DNA of 64,000 bases, taken from positions 11,238,572-11,302,571 of the forward strand of contig NC_132980.1 of assembly GCF_047496725.1 (NCBI RefSeq). Direction: 5' to 3'. This stretch comes from Anoplolepis gracilipes. Taxonomy: Eukaryota; Arthropoda; Insecta; Hymenoptera; Formicidae. Positions 1-13,854 of the stretch are shown here, piece by piece (positions within the stretch are counted from its first letter, which is position 1; each line of letters starts with the position of its first letter). The translations under genes and the position numbers were made by a program. The notes beneath the pieces are model-generated. The model saw only the letters and a list, made by a program, of their open reading frames with translations. It had not been told where the DNA came from and did no database searches.

Positions 1-970
1 GTTGACGTGTCTCCGGCTATTTGCAACGTTTATCGTAGAGCAACGCGTTCGACATGTTTTTAACATGTGTCGATTACGTAATTCGTGCATGTGTCATGTT
101 ATCTCGCGGCGAATAAATGTCCAACTCGCGTCGAAATAAATGCAGAAAATTGTAAAAATGACAGAGTAACAATTAAAAGGAAGAGAGAGATATCGCGTTG
201 AAGATTATCCTTTTTTACATTTCTCTGATCACGAATATCTCTCGTAGATATTTGACGGAAACAGTGCTCCCCCGTGTGATGAAACGCGCAAAAGGGAGAA
301 GACCCGGGGGAAGATTCCCTGTGGAAGGGGATGCTGCCTCGATTATATAGAGGAGGCCGTACTCTTGTGCCCCGGTTGGAAAGCGCGTAATCGATTCAGC
401 CGGGGTAAATGAAGATGGGAACAATTCCCCTGTAGCCGCTCCGGAACAACAATGCCGACTTCTCGAAACTTCTGGAGCGTTTCTCCGTTATCCGCTCCGA
501 CGATACCGATCCGATAGTCTTGGAATGTATGTAAATAAAGTGTATATGTAAGACGGTATAATAAAGAATTTTTTTTTTCTCTCCACACATTTTTTCAAAC
601 GCGATCGTTTATCCTTTTCTTGACGTCTAACAATTCGATTTTTCAAAGCCAGCTCGAATAATTGTTAATTCTTAATTATTATTTAAGATATTTTAAAGTC
701 GGGTGCGAGTCATTTAAAAAAAAAAAAAAAATTTTTTTTCTAAAGTCGGGTGCCAAGCTCACGTAGCCTAATTAACATTGTCCGAAAATTCATCCTGAAA
801 TTGACAAATTCGAAACAGACAACGATTTCACGCTGTCGTCTGTTACAAACGCCGTGTATAGATAGATTCTGTCTCTTCGTACTTTCTAATTCAGCTACTA
901 AAAATGGGCGACTCTCGGTCGCCGATATACAAGCCCCGTCATGCAGAGAGTTCGGCGTTTCCCTCTCTAG

Positions 971-1006
<36 letters not shown>

Positions 1007-1450
1007 GCTGGGAAAGTTCACTACTCGCGTGAAGGCGAGACCTGGGTAACCGGTACGCGATTCACGATCCTCGTGTTAACAGAGATACACGGCGGATATT
1101 TACGCGAGATATGTATCGCGCCGATCGGAGGGGAAATCGCGCTGCGATCTAAAAAATAAACATCCACGATATTTCCGCGACCGAGAGTCTGTGTGTATTA
1201 AGCAGATTTGTGCTAATTATAAAGACCTTTCGAATTACATTGTACATACTCGCGTGAATATTAACTGTACTTAATAAAATCTTATCTTATCTAAAGCAAG
1301 TTTTTTTTTCCGTTTCCGTTTCCGTTTGAAACTTTCGTCAGATAGATGCTTGCTTCGACAAAAAAGGATAATTATGACTTATGACTACGAAGGAGAAGCA
1401 AATTATACATTTAGATTGAAAATGCTCGAAATCCCGGAATAAAACTCTAT

Positions 1451-1491
<41 letters not shown>

Positions 1492-1632
1492 ATAAGGCGA
1501 GGTTTATTCAAGCAGTTTGTCGAGATAACGTAGTAGCTAACTACAGCGCGCGTATATTAATAACTCGCGGTGTTTCTCGGACGATGCGGAAAGGATGCGT
1601 GCGATTGTGTGGGCGGAGACCCCGCTGCACGA

Positions 1633-1640
1633 TATATAAA
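1633..1640 (+). promoter_or_regulatory. Possible TATA box
   Basis: TATATAAA followed 25-35 bp later by GC-richer DNA that continues for about 250 bp and contains a donor-like CT|GTAAGC. It could be the promoter of a plus-strand noncoding exon; no gene was found with it. Confidence 0.2.
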
Positions 1641-1961
1641 CGGCGCTGAATAATAAAGTACGTAGACCGTCGAGTGTGCGAGGCCGAGGCTCTCTGCTCT
1701 CTGCCACTCCTTCGAGAGCGGACACACTCGGGTCGCTCGCTCGCTCGCTCGCTCGCGTGGGTCGAAGAGAAATCAGAGCCGAATCGAGAACGAGCCCCCC
1801 TCGACGCGTAACTGTAAGCCGGTCTCGAGACTCCTCTCTTATTGTCCGTGATAATCGCAATGACCGATCATCGGCCCTCGGTTTATGGTCGGTTCAAGCC
1901 AAAGCATCTGCGTCGGCAAATAAAGGGAAAATAAGACGAGTGAAATTTAATTCCGTACTTA

Positions 1962-2152
1962 TTCCGTACTGATGGATCATTTTTGTCTGTGATTTTTCTA
2001 ACAACACGTCAATTTCTCCAAAACAAATAATCATAAAATAATATATACATTTTTTCAGATTTTTTAAAAACACTTTTACATATTAATCAAATTAAAGTAC
2101 TCGAAAATACGCTGACCCACCTGTACAGTTAGAAGGTGCCAAAAATAACAAT
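1962..2152 (+). repeat. Dispersed repeat, copy 1 (inverted relative to 41344-41590)
   Basis: It contains GACCCACCTGTACAGTTAG, AAGGTGCCAAAAATAACAA and GATTTTTCTAACAACACGTC, all found in reverse complement at 41344-41590. It is shorter than copy 2 by roughly 50 bp. Confidence 0.65.
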
Positions 2153-2661
2153 ACAGAGTAAGGGTTAAATAAAACTGTCAATTTAATTTAGTTAATCAAA
2201 GTTAGTTACATTTAGTTGGACGAAAGAAAAAGTCACTCGCCGATCGTGTCCATCAAGTGTCATTGATAGTCACGAGGGGGGAACGTTCGGATTGTTAATT
2301 GTCATTCGACGCGTGTTCGCGTCAAGACGATAGAGGAGCCAACGACTCATCAAAACGACTCGAAAGAGGAACTCGGATTTCACGCGGATCCAAAAATAAA
2401 CCTAACGACAACGACGACAGCACAAACTGTCCGTCTGTCTCCGAAAATCTCTCCGAATAGCTCGCGCTCTCTGTCCGGAAATACCTAGAGATTTTCAAGC
2501 CGAAGACCTTCCTCCTAGATCTCGAATCTCTTTGGAGTGGTGAATTTTCGGGAATTTGCACGTCATCATATAATTTCGGCGAATGTATTTTCGTGCGTCT
2601 CGCAAACGCGACGTCGACGCCGCACAACGATTTGCCACACACACACACACACTCACACACA

Positions 2662-2697
<36 letters not shown>

Positions 2698-3943
2698 GAA
2701 TCTACGAGAGTTCAATGACTGGCACAGAAAAGGAACGCCGCCATCTTACGCGAGATATACACACACGATAATGTTTCATCCGCGCGCACGCTGGTGATTA
2801 CGCGAAAATCGTCACCATAGGATCTCGTTTACGTAAAAGCTGTAGAGAAAATGCGCTCGATAATATTCGTAAATAATATTTTCGCAATTGAAAAAATCCG
2901 ACATTTAATCTGCCAGATCGCCAAGATAAGAATGCTAGACTCGTTGAAAAATATAATTGGAAAATATTTATTTTCATTTTATTACCTATTCTTTTATTTT
3001 TAATTTCAATTTTATTTCTAATTTGAACTTTCTGTTTTCTTAATACAATGTTTCTTTCCCTCCCCCCCTCCCCCCTCGATGTAATGAATTCTCTCGTATA
3101 TTCTGCTAAATAAATAATAGACTAGCAAATGTCAACAATAAAATAACAGACTTTATTATTCCACCAGACCGCAGTTTCGAAAGTTTTACAATGACCCGAA
3201 ACATGTAGCGTGCATGTAACGTTATAACGCGTTTAGCCTCGACCGAAGTTTGAGAGTAAGATGGTACTATACGACTGCATGTAATAATGTATCATTAAAA
3301 ATCGTACATAAATTAAGCGAACAAAGCGCGACGCTACACGAATGTCGTCGCCCAATTAGAGAGTCGGGCGGAAAAGGGAGTATGTATAATCACGCAACGT
3401 GCCGGAGCGTGACTTTCGGTTTTTTTTTTTTTTTTTTTTTTTAGCCGTTATGGTTACGTGAGGCTGCGCATGTGTGACGCGGAAATTCACGCGACGAGAG
3501 TCCCGACTTTTCCATTCCGGCCACGAAACATCGGCGCTCTCGCTTATTCGGCATTTTCCACCCGGTATAATCGTCCGCGCTAGATTCGCCCGATCCAAGA
3601 GTAAATAAAGACGATTCCTAAAGATCTTAATTGCGCTCCCGTTGCGATGTCATCGTGTATATTCGAACTGTGATATCGTATCCTTTTTATTCCTCTTATT
3701 CTTTTATGAATATGCTCGTCCTTGTTTTTGTGCGGTAATTTCTTTTTTCTCATTCAGACCAATATCTTTATTACTTTATTTTTTCTATCGATTAAGCGTA
3801 TTCCCAAAGCGATCATGTATATTTAAAAATATCAAACTTAAGGGTCCACGGTCTATTAACAGTACGAAAAATTTACTTTTAGAATTTTTTTCGATACTTG
3901 AACTCGATCTTTTTAGCATCTTACATATTTTTATTGAGGTTTA

Positions 3944-4400
3944 AATAGTACATGAGTATTTTTAAATTTTGGTTAATATTTAGCTTTTTTGTGTAATACG
4001 AGCCTCTGCGCATAGCATGTTAAAGACTGCATGATTCGAGGTGACATGCTTCGCGTTTAATTGTCTGAAATTACTCGGGCTAGTTTTATTCCGTATGATA
4101 TTTTTAGAATACTGATTAGAATACTAGAACTTAATTTTATTTAAAAAATTGAGCGATTGAATAATGCCATTTTAAAATTAAATATTTTAATTCTGCTGAA
4201 ACTTCTTTATTTCTTAAAGGTCAAAAAAATATCAATATTATTTTAAAAAATTTTTGATTAAAGTTTAATATCTCAAAAATATCTTAAAGAATAAAACTAA
4301 ACCGAGTTTTTTTCATTTCAGACAATTACACAATATATGTTACATCGTCAAATCATGCATTTATTTAAAAAAAAAGCTTTAAAAATACTGACGTACTATT
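3944..4400. mobile_element. Inverted-repeat (foldback) element, 457 bp
   Basis: Two imperfect inverted arms of about 150 bp each: AATAGTAC...AGTATTTTTAAA at the left matches the reverse complement at the right, and CATGAT...AATTGTCTGAAA also pairs. Both ends border TA dinucleotides (3942-3943 and 4401-4402), as for TA-inserting miniature elements. There is no coding capacity. Confidence 0.6.
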
Positions 4401-5980
4401 TAAATGTAAATAAAAACGTCAACGTACACGTGTGTGTAAAATGTCAAAAAAAAAAAAAAAAAAAATCAATTTCCAATATCCTTTAAAAAACATTCATAAA
4501 AATCAATATTTTTCACACCGCTATAATATGGGCCCTTGATTTGACTGAAGTTTTGATCGAAACGGTAGACTCCTCGACGCGCGAGGGGCTCTCTTTGTTC
4601 CTAAAACATCGTGCGTGTTTCCCTTTAAAAGCGCGCCGAGCTGACATGCGCGCCGGGGACCCTTTCTCTCCCTACGTTCTTTGTTGGATCGCCCTACAAC
4701 CGACCCCGCGTCTCTCCCCTACGTGTTGTGGATCCACGTCGTGGCGCCGAAACTCCCGAACCACACCGTGTATACCAACTACTAACCCACTTCGTTCTCC
4801 TTCTTCCTTCTACCCCGCCCTCTCTCCCTTTGTCTCTCCTTTCCCCCCTTCTAAAAAGAAATAATCCGCTGTGCCAACGACGCGTTGCTCGGAAGCGACG
4901 TTGCAAAACCTAAAACGCGCGTTTCTCTCACCCCGAGGAAAATAATACCTCTGGTTTGCATCTCAAAATCTGTCTGTCTCTCTCTCTCTCTCTTTCATCG
5001 TACGTCGACTTCTCGGGATTTCGGAATCAGCGAGATTCGATCCAAAGGCGACATAATTTCGCCGACGTGAACACAAAAAAAAAAAAAAAAAACTTGAAAA
5101 AGATATTCTCAGATTTATTCATGCGATATCCTATTTCCTCGTCTCTAAACTTTTTTTTTTCTCTTTTTGCTCGAGTAAGGAGAATTTGCCGATCACGTAT
5201 CAAACATCAAACGGGCTTTCGATGAACAATGAGGAGCCAAAGGTTGTCGAAAGACGGTTTAATTATGCGTAGAAATGCGGTATTTTTTATTTCACCGTTT
5301 GATTATAAACTTCAGTCGCTTTATTTTAATATGTAATAGTCCGTCTAGTAAGCGTTGCATAATATTTACAATTAGACGCAGCGCTAGGAATTTTTTCCCC
5401 TTTCCCCCTGAGTTTCCGCTTTTAGGAGTAATGAAGACCGGTGCGGTATAATTAGCGATCGATTGACAAGCGATTAAAGGAGAGCTCGACAGGATATGAA
5501 AGTGTGTTTATGTAAATACACACGAGAATGTGTGTATTATTAGAGCGATGACGCGAAATACTTGACCGTCGTTACTTATCGCGTGAGCAAATTTTCAATC
5601 AAGTCGCGTTCCTTGTATAATATTATAAACGGCGTATATTATAATTCTCGTTTAGGCCGGACATTTTATTGCATCAAAACATCTTCTCGAGAAGATTATC
5701 ATTCACGATGGCGATAAAAAGAAAGAAAGAAAGGAAAAAAAAAAAGATCGATACACGTAATACTATAATAATACTACAGTCGTCAAATACAGACACAAAG
5801 GAGGATTCGTTCACCACGTCACGATCTCTAGTCGCATGATGAAATATATTTGCAGGTTAACGAATATTTCGCTAAATTATTTTGGAGCGGGCAACAAGCG
5901 GAGGGGGAGGAAAGGAAGGAATAACTCGTCGTTTAATCACCAGTCGACACGCGAGTGTCACTCACCGGTTTCGAGAAAGT

Positions 5981-6017
<37 letters not shown>

Positions 6018-6547
6018 GATTCCACGCTTCGTATTCACGACGCGATTTCCGCGACGAGAAGCGAATCGTTAAGCGACTCTAGTACTTATCTAAAAAGGTA
6101 TTCTGGTCGCGTTTCTTTTTTTCCATCAACGATTCTCGAGCGTGAAACTTTTAATCTTCCTCTAAATCGCGAAGCATTCGTCCCCCCCCCCCCTCCCTTC
6201 CTGTTATATCGGGTCGTTACACATCGACCGGCGAAAATGGCTGCCGCCGAATCCAGAGTTAGCCGGTTCGCAAAACAAACATCAATATACAATGAGATGT
6301 GTTTCGTAACTCCCGATCATAACTCTGACGATTTTAGGATTCTCCGATCAAGTCGAGAAATCTCTTTTTTTTTTTTTCTCCGGAAAAAATCGCCGAGAAT
6401 ATCGATTGCAAGAGCAAAAAAAAAAAAGAAAAAAGAAAGAAAAACTTGGCTTTCAAACGAATAAGTATAAATAATAGAATTATATTCTTTATATACATTT
6501 GGAAATTTAATCAGACATTTAATTAAAATAAAGATGGATAATGTTAG

Positions 6548-6578
<31 letters not shown>

Positions 6579-6680
6579 TGGAAATTTATAAAGCGCTAGA
6601 AAAAGAAACGTCGGAGAAAATGGAAGGTCGCCGTTAAGGTTGCGAGTTACGTGAAATACGCGAAGAAAAATTATTCTCAC

Positions 6681-6735
6681 CTCGTCCGGCCTCCTGACTG
6701 CCGTCCTCTCTCTCCTCCAGGATCTTCTCCACCAT
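6681..6735 (-). CDS. Candidate first coding exon of an unidentified gene (partial)
   Basis: On the minus strand, AAACATGG (a strong start context) opens MVEKILEEREDGSQEAGR and runs into a strong donor CGAG|GTGAGA in phase 1. The segment lies at the edge of a CpG-rich, CT-repeat promoter-like region, as expected for a first exon of a gene reading leftwards. No downstream exon in phase 1 was recognised between here and position 1, so the rest may lie outside the window. The product is unknown. A 55-nt exon with good ends can occur by chance. Confidence 0.35.
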
Positions 6736-6739
6736 GTTT

Positions 6740-7310
6740 CCTCTTTGCGTATTCTTCGCTCTTGTCGAACAATGACGTCCGGGAAAGAGATCGGAGAATA
6801 TTCTGGTGGGTTCACCGTTGAGAGATCAGTGTCCGAGCGTACGTTGTCCGTGCACTCGTAATTCGCACCGGTGGCAATAATTATAAAAAAGAGTCAGTCG
6901 TATATATACAAAAAAGCCTATCCACTAAGATACTGATATAATCTCTCTTCGCAGGGATCTATCTATCTATCTCTCTCTCTCTTTCTCTCACTCGTCTTCG
7001 TCTCTCGTATTCTCCCGAAGAAAGTCGATATATATCAGCGTCGATATCACAGATATAAATAAATATATAAAGCCTATCTCTCTATATATCTCTCCTCCGC
7101 GCGGGTTGTTCGTCCTCCCTTTTTCGCGAACGATGATGACACGTCCACAGGTGCTGATGTTGTCGGTTTTTTTTCTTCTTTTATAAATACTATCACAGAC
7201 TTTGACACTGCACTTTCTCTCGGTCGGTCATCCTCCGCGCTGACTTTTTTCCTCTCTCTCTCTCTCTCTCTCTGTCTCTCGGCGTCGCGATTCTTCTCTC
7301 TGTTGGTGTA

Positions 7311-7341
<31 letters not shown>

Positions 7342-9060
7342 GTCTCCTCCTCTTACAGCCAAGAAAACGGCCAAGCCTTTCCGTTGATGAGAAGCTAAGC
7401 TCGTCGTCAGCCTCTCGCCTGAACCTTCTCCGCGACCTGCTCTCCGCGGCTGCTGCTACCTCCTCCTCCTCCTCCTCCTCCTTCTCCTCCGCAGCCTCTC
7501 CTCTGCTGAAGGTTTTTAATCGGATGTATCGGGCCTTTTCGCACGCGAAAGTCCCGTGGTGGTCGTCGTGGCTCCGTCGTCGCTATCGCACAGCCTCTCG
7601 CACGTAGCGGCAATCGGGCTCGGAAGCGCATTAAAAACCCTTCGTCTAACACATCTGGCCTCTCTTCCACATCACCGTCCCTCACTGCTCGGCAGTTGGT
7701 TCCCGACTGAGCTCGACAAGATGGCCGCTCTGCTTACTAACACTCCGGCGACCTCTCTCCCCTCTCCGCCGCCAGCCGCGGCGCCCCTCTCCTCGCCCCG
7801 CCGCCCGCCGCGTCGCGTCCGCGAAAGCGCGCTTTAGCTTCTCTCTCGCCACCGTCGGCCCGCGAATCACGAGGCTCCGTCGACGCCCTGCGAGTCACGT
7901 AGGCAACGTGGCTCTCAGATCGCGGCTCCGACCGAGGAATCGACGAATGATGCAAACGACGACGCTTATTAACTCGCCGCTCGCCGCTCGCCGATGCCAT
8001 GTAAATTGCACATTGCAATTTTCGCGACAGACACGGATGATAGAGCGATACACGTCACGTGTGTACGTTGATTTATGCGCGATATTCTCACTGTATTATA
8101 TTTTTACGGTGTCACTCCGATTGTATATACAACTGAATTTTTTTTTCTTTTCTTAATCAAACATTTCCGCGATGAATCATTTTGCCGAATATCGTTGTTT
8201 CTTTCGATTTATTAACGTGTGTAATACTGATAACGATTATAAAATTCGCGTAGCAAGTGTCATATAACGAGAGTAGAGACAACTGATCTTCCCTCCTCCC
8301 CGCCCCCCCCTTTGTCTAACAAATTCGTTATGCGAATTCCAAAGTGTCACACACAGTAGAGTTTTACGATCTATCGATAAATTTGAGAACCGGGAAGACT
8401 CTAATTTCGCATTCACATGTCCTAATTTGACGCGAGACGATAGTTTTAAATCCGAATTTTGTGTTACAACGTCCGATGGAAAGCGATGTTCAAAGCGACG
8501 TTGGCGAGAAGACGACGCGAGTGAGAGTCGCTGATTCTCCGCTCGCCGGCTTCGACCGCGCCATTTTACGCGTAATAATACGAAGCGGCGTTTTCTACGC
8601 CGTATACATACGCATATAACCACCGTCTGAAAAGGGAAAGACGATGGTCGGTACCTTCTCGCACGGACACGGACAACGGACGGCCTTTTCGACGTACGAG
8701 TTCTCGCCCTTGTTTTTCACCGGCGGTGTTTTGGGCCACCGAATCGAGATAAGGACGGGGACGAAGGACGAAGGACGGAGGACGGAGGACGAGGGACGGC
8801 GGATGCCGGTTGCGTCGCATGTTTTCGGCAGCGCGGATGCGCGCGCAGACCGCTCTCCGGTCACGTACGCCGTGATCGACACGTATCAGGCGGCGGTGGT
8901 GGGGAGGAGTCGAGTCGTCGTGGCTCGTGGTAGGGAGTAGGAGTAGGGGGACTCGTAGAACATCCGAGAACACCGAGCGAGACGTATCAAATGGAGGGAG
9001 ACAATCGGCCGCCGAGCGTCGCACGCGATCCAAAATAATACGTATAGATTGAACCAAGTA
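6740..9060. promoter_or_regulatory. CpG-rich, pyrimidine-repeat region, probable promoter or 5' UTR
   Basis: GC content and CpG frequency rise sharply over the AT-rich surroundings. There are long CT runs (for example 7254-7271 and 7317-7341), a TCC-repeat at about 7460-7495, CG-rich DNA at 7740-7900 and a GGACGAA/GGACGGA minisatellite at about 8754-8802. GACAAGATGGCCGC at about 7716 and GCGCCATTTT at about 8559 resemble YY1/Pho sites, common near insect promoters. Open frames here are low-complexity and are not called. Confidence 0.4.
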
Positions 9061-12000
9061 GATTACTAGGCTCCTCCTAGGGTCTTTTTTTTTTTTTTTT
9101 TTTTTTTAGAGAATCCAAGCAACGACTTTTACAGGACAGGTAAATATACTTGAAGAACCGAGACGACCACGCGGATGTCCGTACGACTCCGATATAAATA
9201 AATAATGAAATGTAATATTTATAGTAAATATTTGGGAAACATTTATATCGCGTACGCGGTAGTTGTTCGCGCTGAATGCCGATTTCGAGAGTTACCGTTT
9301 CCAATCAGAGCGCAATATATTTTATCGAATTAATGGACATACAAATATGAATGTGTGTAACGTTGGAAATTTATTGTACTATCGATATTACGGAATTCCG
9401 ACACTTTTTACGATGTTATCAGGTAGTTTAGTATTCTTTCCTCGCGCCGTGTGAAGTCAACCGGGGAATTCGTAGAGAGAGAGAGAAAGAGGGGAACGCG
9501 ATCGCGTTCTCGTCGCGCATATCCGCCATTCGTATCTACAATCTACGCTCTACGCGATTGCGTACATACGGAATAGCATACACCTCGTATCGAACGGACG
9601 ATTTGTTGACAAGGTGAGATACGATCGGCATCGTGCCAATTTATTTACGCGAGCCTCGTGTATATACCATGTACCATTGCGCAATCGTTATTAGCGATTC
9701 AATAACCCAGGCGCTTTTTTTCTCTCCTCTCCTTGCCCCCCCTCCTCCTCCTCCTCTTCTTCCCCTCCTATCCCTCCTTGCCTCGTTATTACGCCGCGAA
9801 CTCTGTTTATATTGCCGCGCTTCTCGCTGGGTTTCGTTTCCGGAAGGAAATTATTACCGAATGTAAATATTCGCGTTCCTCTCTCCCATTCTCCGTGAGC
9901 AATTCCCCGAGTTCATCCGATTACGCGCGTTTTCTCAAGTTCAGTGACAGCGACGTATCCGCACAACGGAAATAAAATTACCGATCTCTTTAAGATTTTT
10001 TTTTTTTTTTTTTTTTTTGGTAAATAAATTAAAGTTTTTACTCGAATTTAAAGTTGCGCGTATTTTTGTTGTCGAGATAGCATTTTCAAGTTATATAGAA
10101 GATATATTCATGTCGAAAATTTCATCTTCCTTCGAGGATATTAGAACAATGGGAAACGACAGGAAACGAGTTATAAAAATGTATTATTAAATTAAAAATA
10201 TGTTTTTATTCAACCGTTTTGTTTTATATATACGTGTTACATTTAGTCTCATTCAGAGAGTAAAAATATTAATATCTCCCATTCAGCCATTTTTCACAGA
10301 TCGAGACACGGTATAGGAATAGCACAGAGATAAATAGTGTAAAAAAAATCTTGAAAAAAAAATAAATAAATATACAAGACGATTTTTATTATTAAACAAA
10401 TGTTTGACGATAGAGAGAGAGAGAGAGAGAGAGATAGTAATGGTTAAGTGAAAATTTGTAAAATCCAAAACTTTTCTTCTCGCGCGCAAAAGAAGCCGGC
10501 GAAGCCGGCGTGCGAGAAACGAGAATTGCGTCGTATATCTCGTTGCGTAATCCCCCTTGTTTGACAACAAGATCATACAACGACGCACTGTTATTGCCAG
10601 TTTACCGAATTTTGCTTATCGCTCCGAGACACGCGGCGCGCGCACTTCCTCACGTAAACACACGACGGTGCCAACACATGGCAGATCTAATATACATCTA
10701 AGATTGCGCGAGCGAGATATATTATTTGAGTAGCGTTTGTTCGATTTATTTGCGTTTGCATACGCGAATAAAAATAGTTTGGCGCTATCGCGTTAAGCGC
10801 CACGCAGATATCGCGCGTTCACGCAACGTGAGATTAGCGTTTGCGTCATGTGGCGTCGTTATCTGGGCGAAAATATCAGGCGACCGATTTGTGAGAAAAA
10901 GAATGAGGAGAAGAAAGAGGCAAGGATGAAAATGCGCATCGTGATAGTTTTAATCTCTCGCTCGGATGTTTCAGGCGTCCGTTTCAAGGTCGAGGAAGAG
11001 AGGAGAAATGACGCCGTCAAATGCTCTGTCTCTCCCGTTTCGTCTTTGGAAATTTACCGTCGACTATGAAAATATTCTGTCGCTCGCCAGCAAAGTTGCG
11101 TAATCATTTGCATCTACATCGGAAACGATCGATTGACAATCGAGGATAGATAAGAGTCTTGAGGAAACTTGTGCTCTAGATTGGTGAGTATTTTTATTTC
11201 TTTTTACTACGAGCTTTCATCTCTTGCAATGTTACCGTCACACGATGACTTTTCTTTATCGATATCGTTAATTATAAATCGAAAATAAAGATTGTTTTCA
11301 TAACAATCTATAAAAAAAGTTCTCTCATTTAGAATGTCGATTATTGATAATAACTGTTATTCATTTATGTAATTATAATACATTTTATATAAATAAATTA
11401 TATAGTAAATAATGTATAATGTTATACAATGAATAATATATAATTGTATAATAAATTATATATAATAATAAATTCTACTATTGAAGAATCAAACCTGTTG
11501 ACAACAGGATCAAGTTTTTGTTGTTTATTAACGACGCGTGATAATTATATTTATATTTGTTTTTATTATAAAACTAACATTTTTTTATTAAATCCGACAT
11601 TTTAGTCAAGTCTCTTTTTCGCCACAATCATGTCTTTATTATAACTTTTATTATTTAATTATTAAATATTATATAATATTAATTATAATATGCATGTATT
11701 ATGCAATGTCATTATTCTTTAATATGCGATATTTTTAGAGCCTTATTTATAAAATTTAACTTTCGTTTATCGTTACTAAATAAATAACTAAATAAGTGAT
11801 AAACTTTCCAACATAATTAAATTAATAATTGTTAAATAAATATAAATAATGATAATTAATATATAAATAAATTTTTTATACCGCGACATTATCGCGATAG
11901 CATTGAACAAGTTCGATATGTATCTCCTATGCTTTTAGAAGTGCGAATTTATCTGACCACGTTATCCGTAGAGAAGTGTGTGTACGTGCGTTGGAAGGAC

Positions 12001-12639
12001 TATTAATCAAACCGATGACCCTGTTTCTACGAGATAATATCTCGCTTGAAGAAGTTTCGAAAAGTCACACACGTGAGAAAATCCCTTTCTTGCGCGCGTA
12101 CTGAAATTTTAAAAGATTGCCTCTCTCGGACCGATGGTTCTCTCTCGAGTCGTCCCTAATAATCGGGAACCGGTTTCTACACGTGACACGAGTCCGCTCG
12201 TATGAAGGTGCCCGGCAAAAGCAAAAACCAACGTCGGGTCCGACAACATGGACGCAATACTCTCTCACGTGACTTTCTTTTTCGGGCATCTCACTCACGT
12301 GAATGAATGAAACCGCTCTTGCTGCTTCTCTCCTTCGATTCGGCCGGAAATTGCGCCTATCGAAATTACGAGCGTCGGTCTTGTTTTTCTCGCGTTTTTA
12401 TTAATCATAGGTATTCCGGACAACTTTTTTTTTTAAAGAGAGTAAAGAAAATTAAATTTAAATTAAATTTAAATTTCACGTGGAAGAAAATATTCGAAAT
12501 TATATGCAATCGATGGAAGATTAGAAAAAGGAATTATACACACATTCGTATCCTGTTGAAAAAAATTACCTGCTCTAAAGATAGATACAAGATTGATGTA
12601 ACTTATTATAATCATGCATGATTCATTCTTTTCACGGTG

Positions 12640-12642
<3 letters not shown>

Positions 12643-12688
<46 letters not shown>
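12643..12688. repeat. AT microsatellite
   Basis: Uninterrupted (AT)23, about 46 bp. Confidence 0.9.
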
Positions 12689-12692
<4 letters not shown>

Positions 12693-13630
12693 CTGTGCAA
12701 ACATATTTATTTAAGCAGACAGGATTCGGGAGTTTAATTAATGCGAATTATAATCGAAGTGATTTCATTTCAAACTGCGTAGAACGTCTCCGGATATCGC
12801 GAAAAGAATGTTCGTTATTTCATAAGTCATCAGGTTTTTATCTCGGACATTTATCCTCTCGCCTCTTCGCGTTTCAATGTACTTTAATAAGACACATTCA
12901 CCGCGATAAAAGTATATCGGTCTAGCGATTAATGCACCGGCGCGTAAATGATCGATGTACATATATTTCGTTAATTCGAGCGAGTGCGAATCGTAAAAGT
13001 GCGGCATAAAATACAATTTCGACTGAAATTATAATTGCCATTATAAATTCGCATTGATTGCACCGATGATAGCGCTAAATAATAATACGCTCGTTTCACG
13101 CGCGACAGTTAAGGAGCTAAATCCCATTCATTTTAACGAGGAAGCGTTTATCGCGCTGTTCCTGTGACTCATAAATGTTGCGACACAAGTTCATTCCGCC
13201 GAATGCAACTTTTTTTATTCACTCGAATGAATATCATCTCCTTTTTAAATCGGAATTCTCTCGTGTGTGCACACATGTTCCAACATTTTATTCAGCTATT
13301 AGAAACAATTTTATTGAACTGTCCATTCAATTGAAATACCCGTTGCTTCAAACGTATCAGAGATAAAATTGAATGTGCTTTTTCGAGATACGAAATTGGC
13401 TCGATAGATATAGATTGTTAAAGCCAATGTATACACATATAGTAATTATTTTTTAATAATGAAATTTATTGTGAAAAAAAAAAAAAACTACAATTTTGTA
13501 CTCTCGACTCTTATGTGTGAGATTTGCAAAATAAAATTCTCTGTCGATATACTGCGCAGATGTCGTCGCACTTGTGTGTCACAGGTGCAAATATTTCTGC
13601 GACGTTTTTGCAAACATGTGCATTCTTTTT

Positions 13631-13666
<36 letters not shown>

Positions 13667-13833
13667 GACCGGATGCACGCTTCGGATACACAGAAACGCG
13701 GAACGAAATACATTTTGGACGGAGTCCGCGGGTTTTTTGCGCATCGTATGCGAGCGAACATGAGCCGCGGATGAGCTTAAAGGAGAACGATCAAGGTGCG
13801 TGAGGGTTACGTAACCGAGGGGAGCCGACACGC

Positions 13834-13854
13834 CGGGCCGGGCCGGGCCGGGCC
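13834..13854 (+). repeat. GGGCC repeat with G-quadruplex potential
   Basis: Four GGG runs spaced by CC, followed by GCCGGCCGG. This is an isolated GC island in AT-rich DNA. Confidence 0.5.

Larger units (their letters stand above)
1..6680. other. Left end: no confident gene
   Basis: Mixed AT-rich and CpG-containing sequence with microsatellites: CT 971-1004, TA 1453-1488, TCGC 1732-1756, CA 2636-2694, T23 at 3420-3442, CT 5985-6014 and A28 at 6548-6575. Open frames here are repeat-driven. If the candidate exon at 6681-6735 is real, this is its first intron. Confidence 0.5.

Noticed and set aside
740..1049. Open frames on both strands around 0.74-1.05 kb
   Set aside because: They consist largely of translated CT/GA repeat and have no splice or domain support.
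2322..2797. Frames reading Cys-Val or Thr-His repeats
   Set aside because: Translation of the CA microsatellite.
7698..7837. ATG in a perfect start context (GACAAGATGGCCGC) opening a 38-codon frame
   Set aside because: The frame is Pro/Arg/Ala low-complexity from CG-rich DNA and ends without a donor; the motif is better explained as a YY1/Pho-like promoter site.
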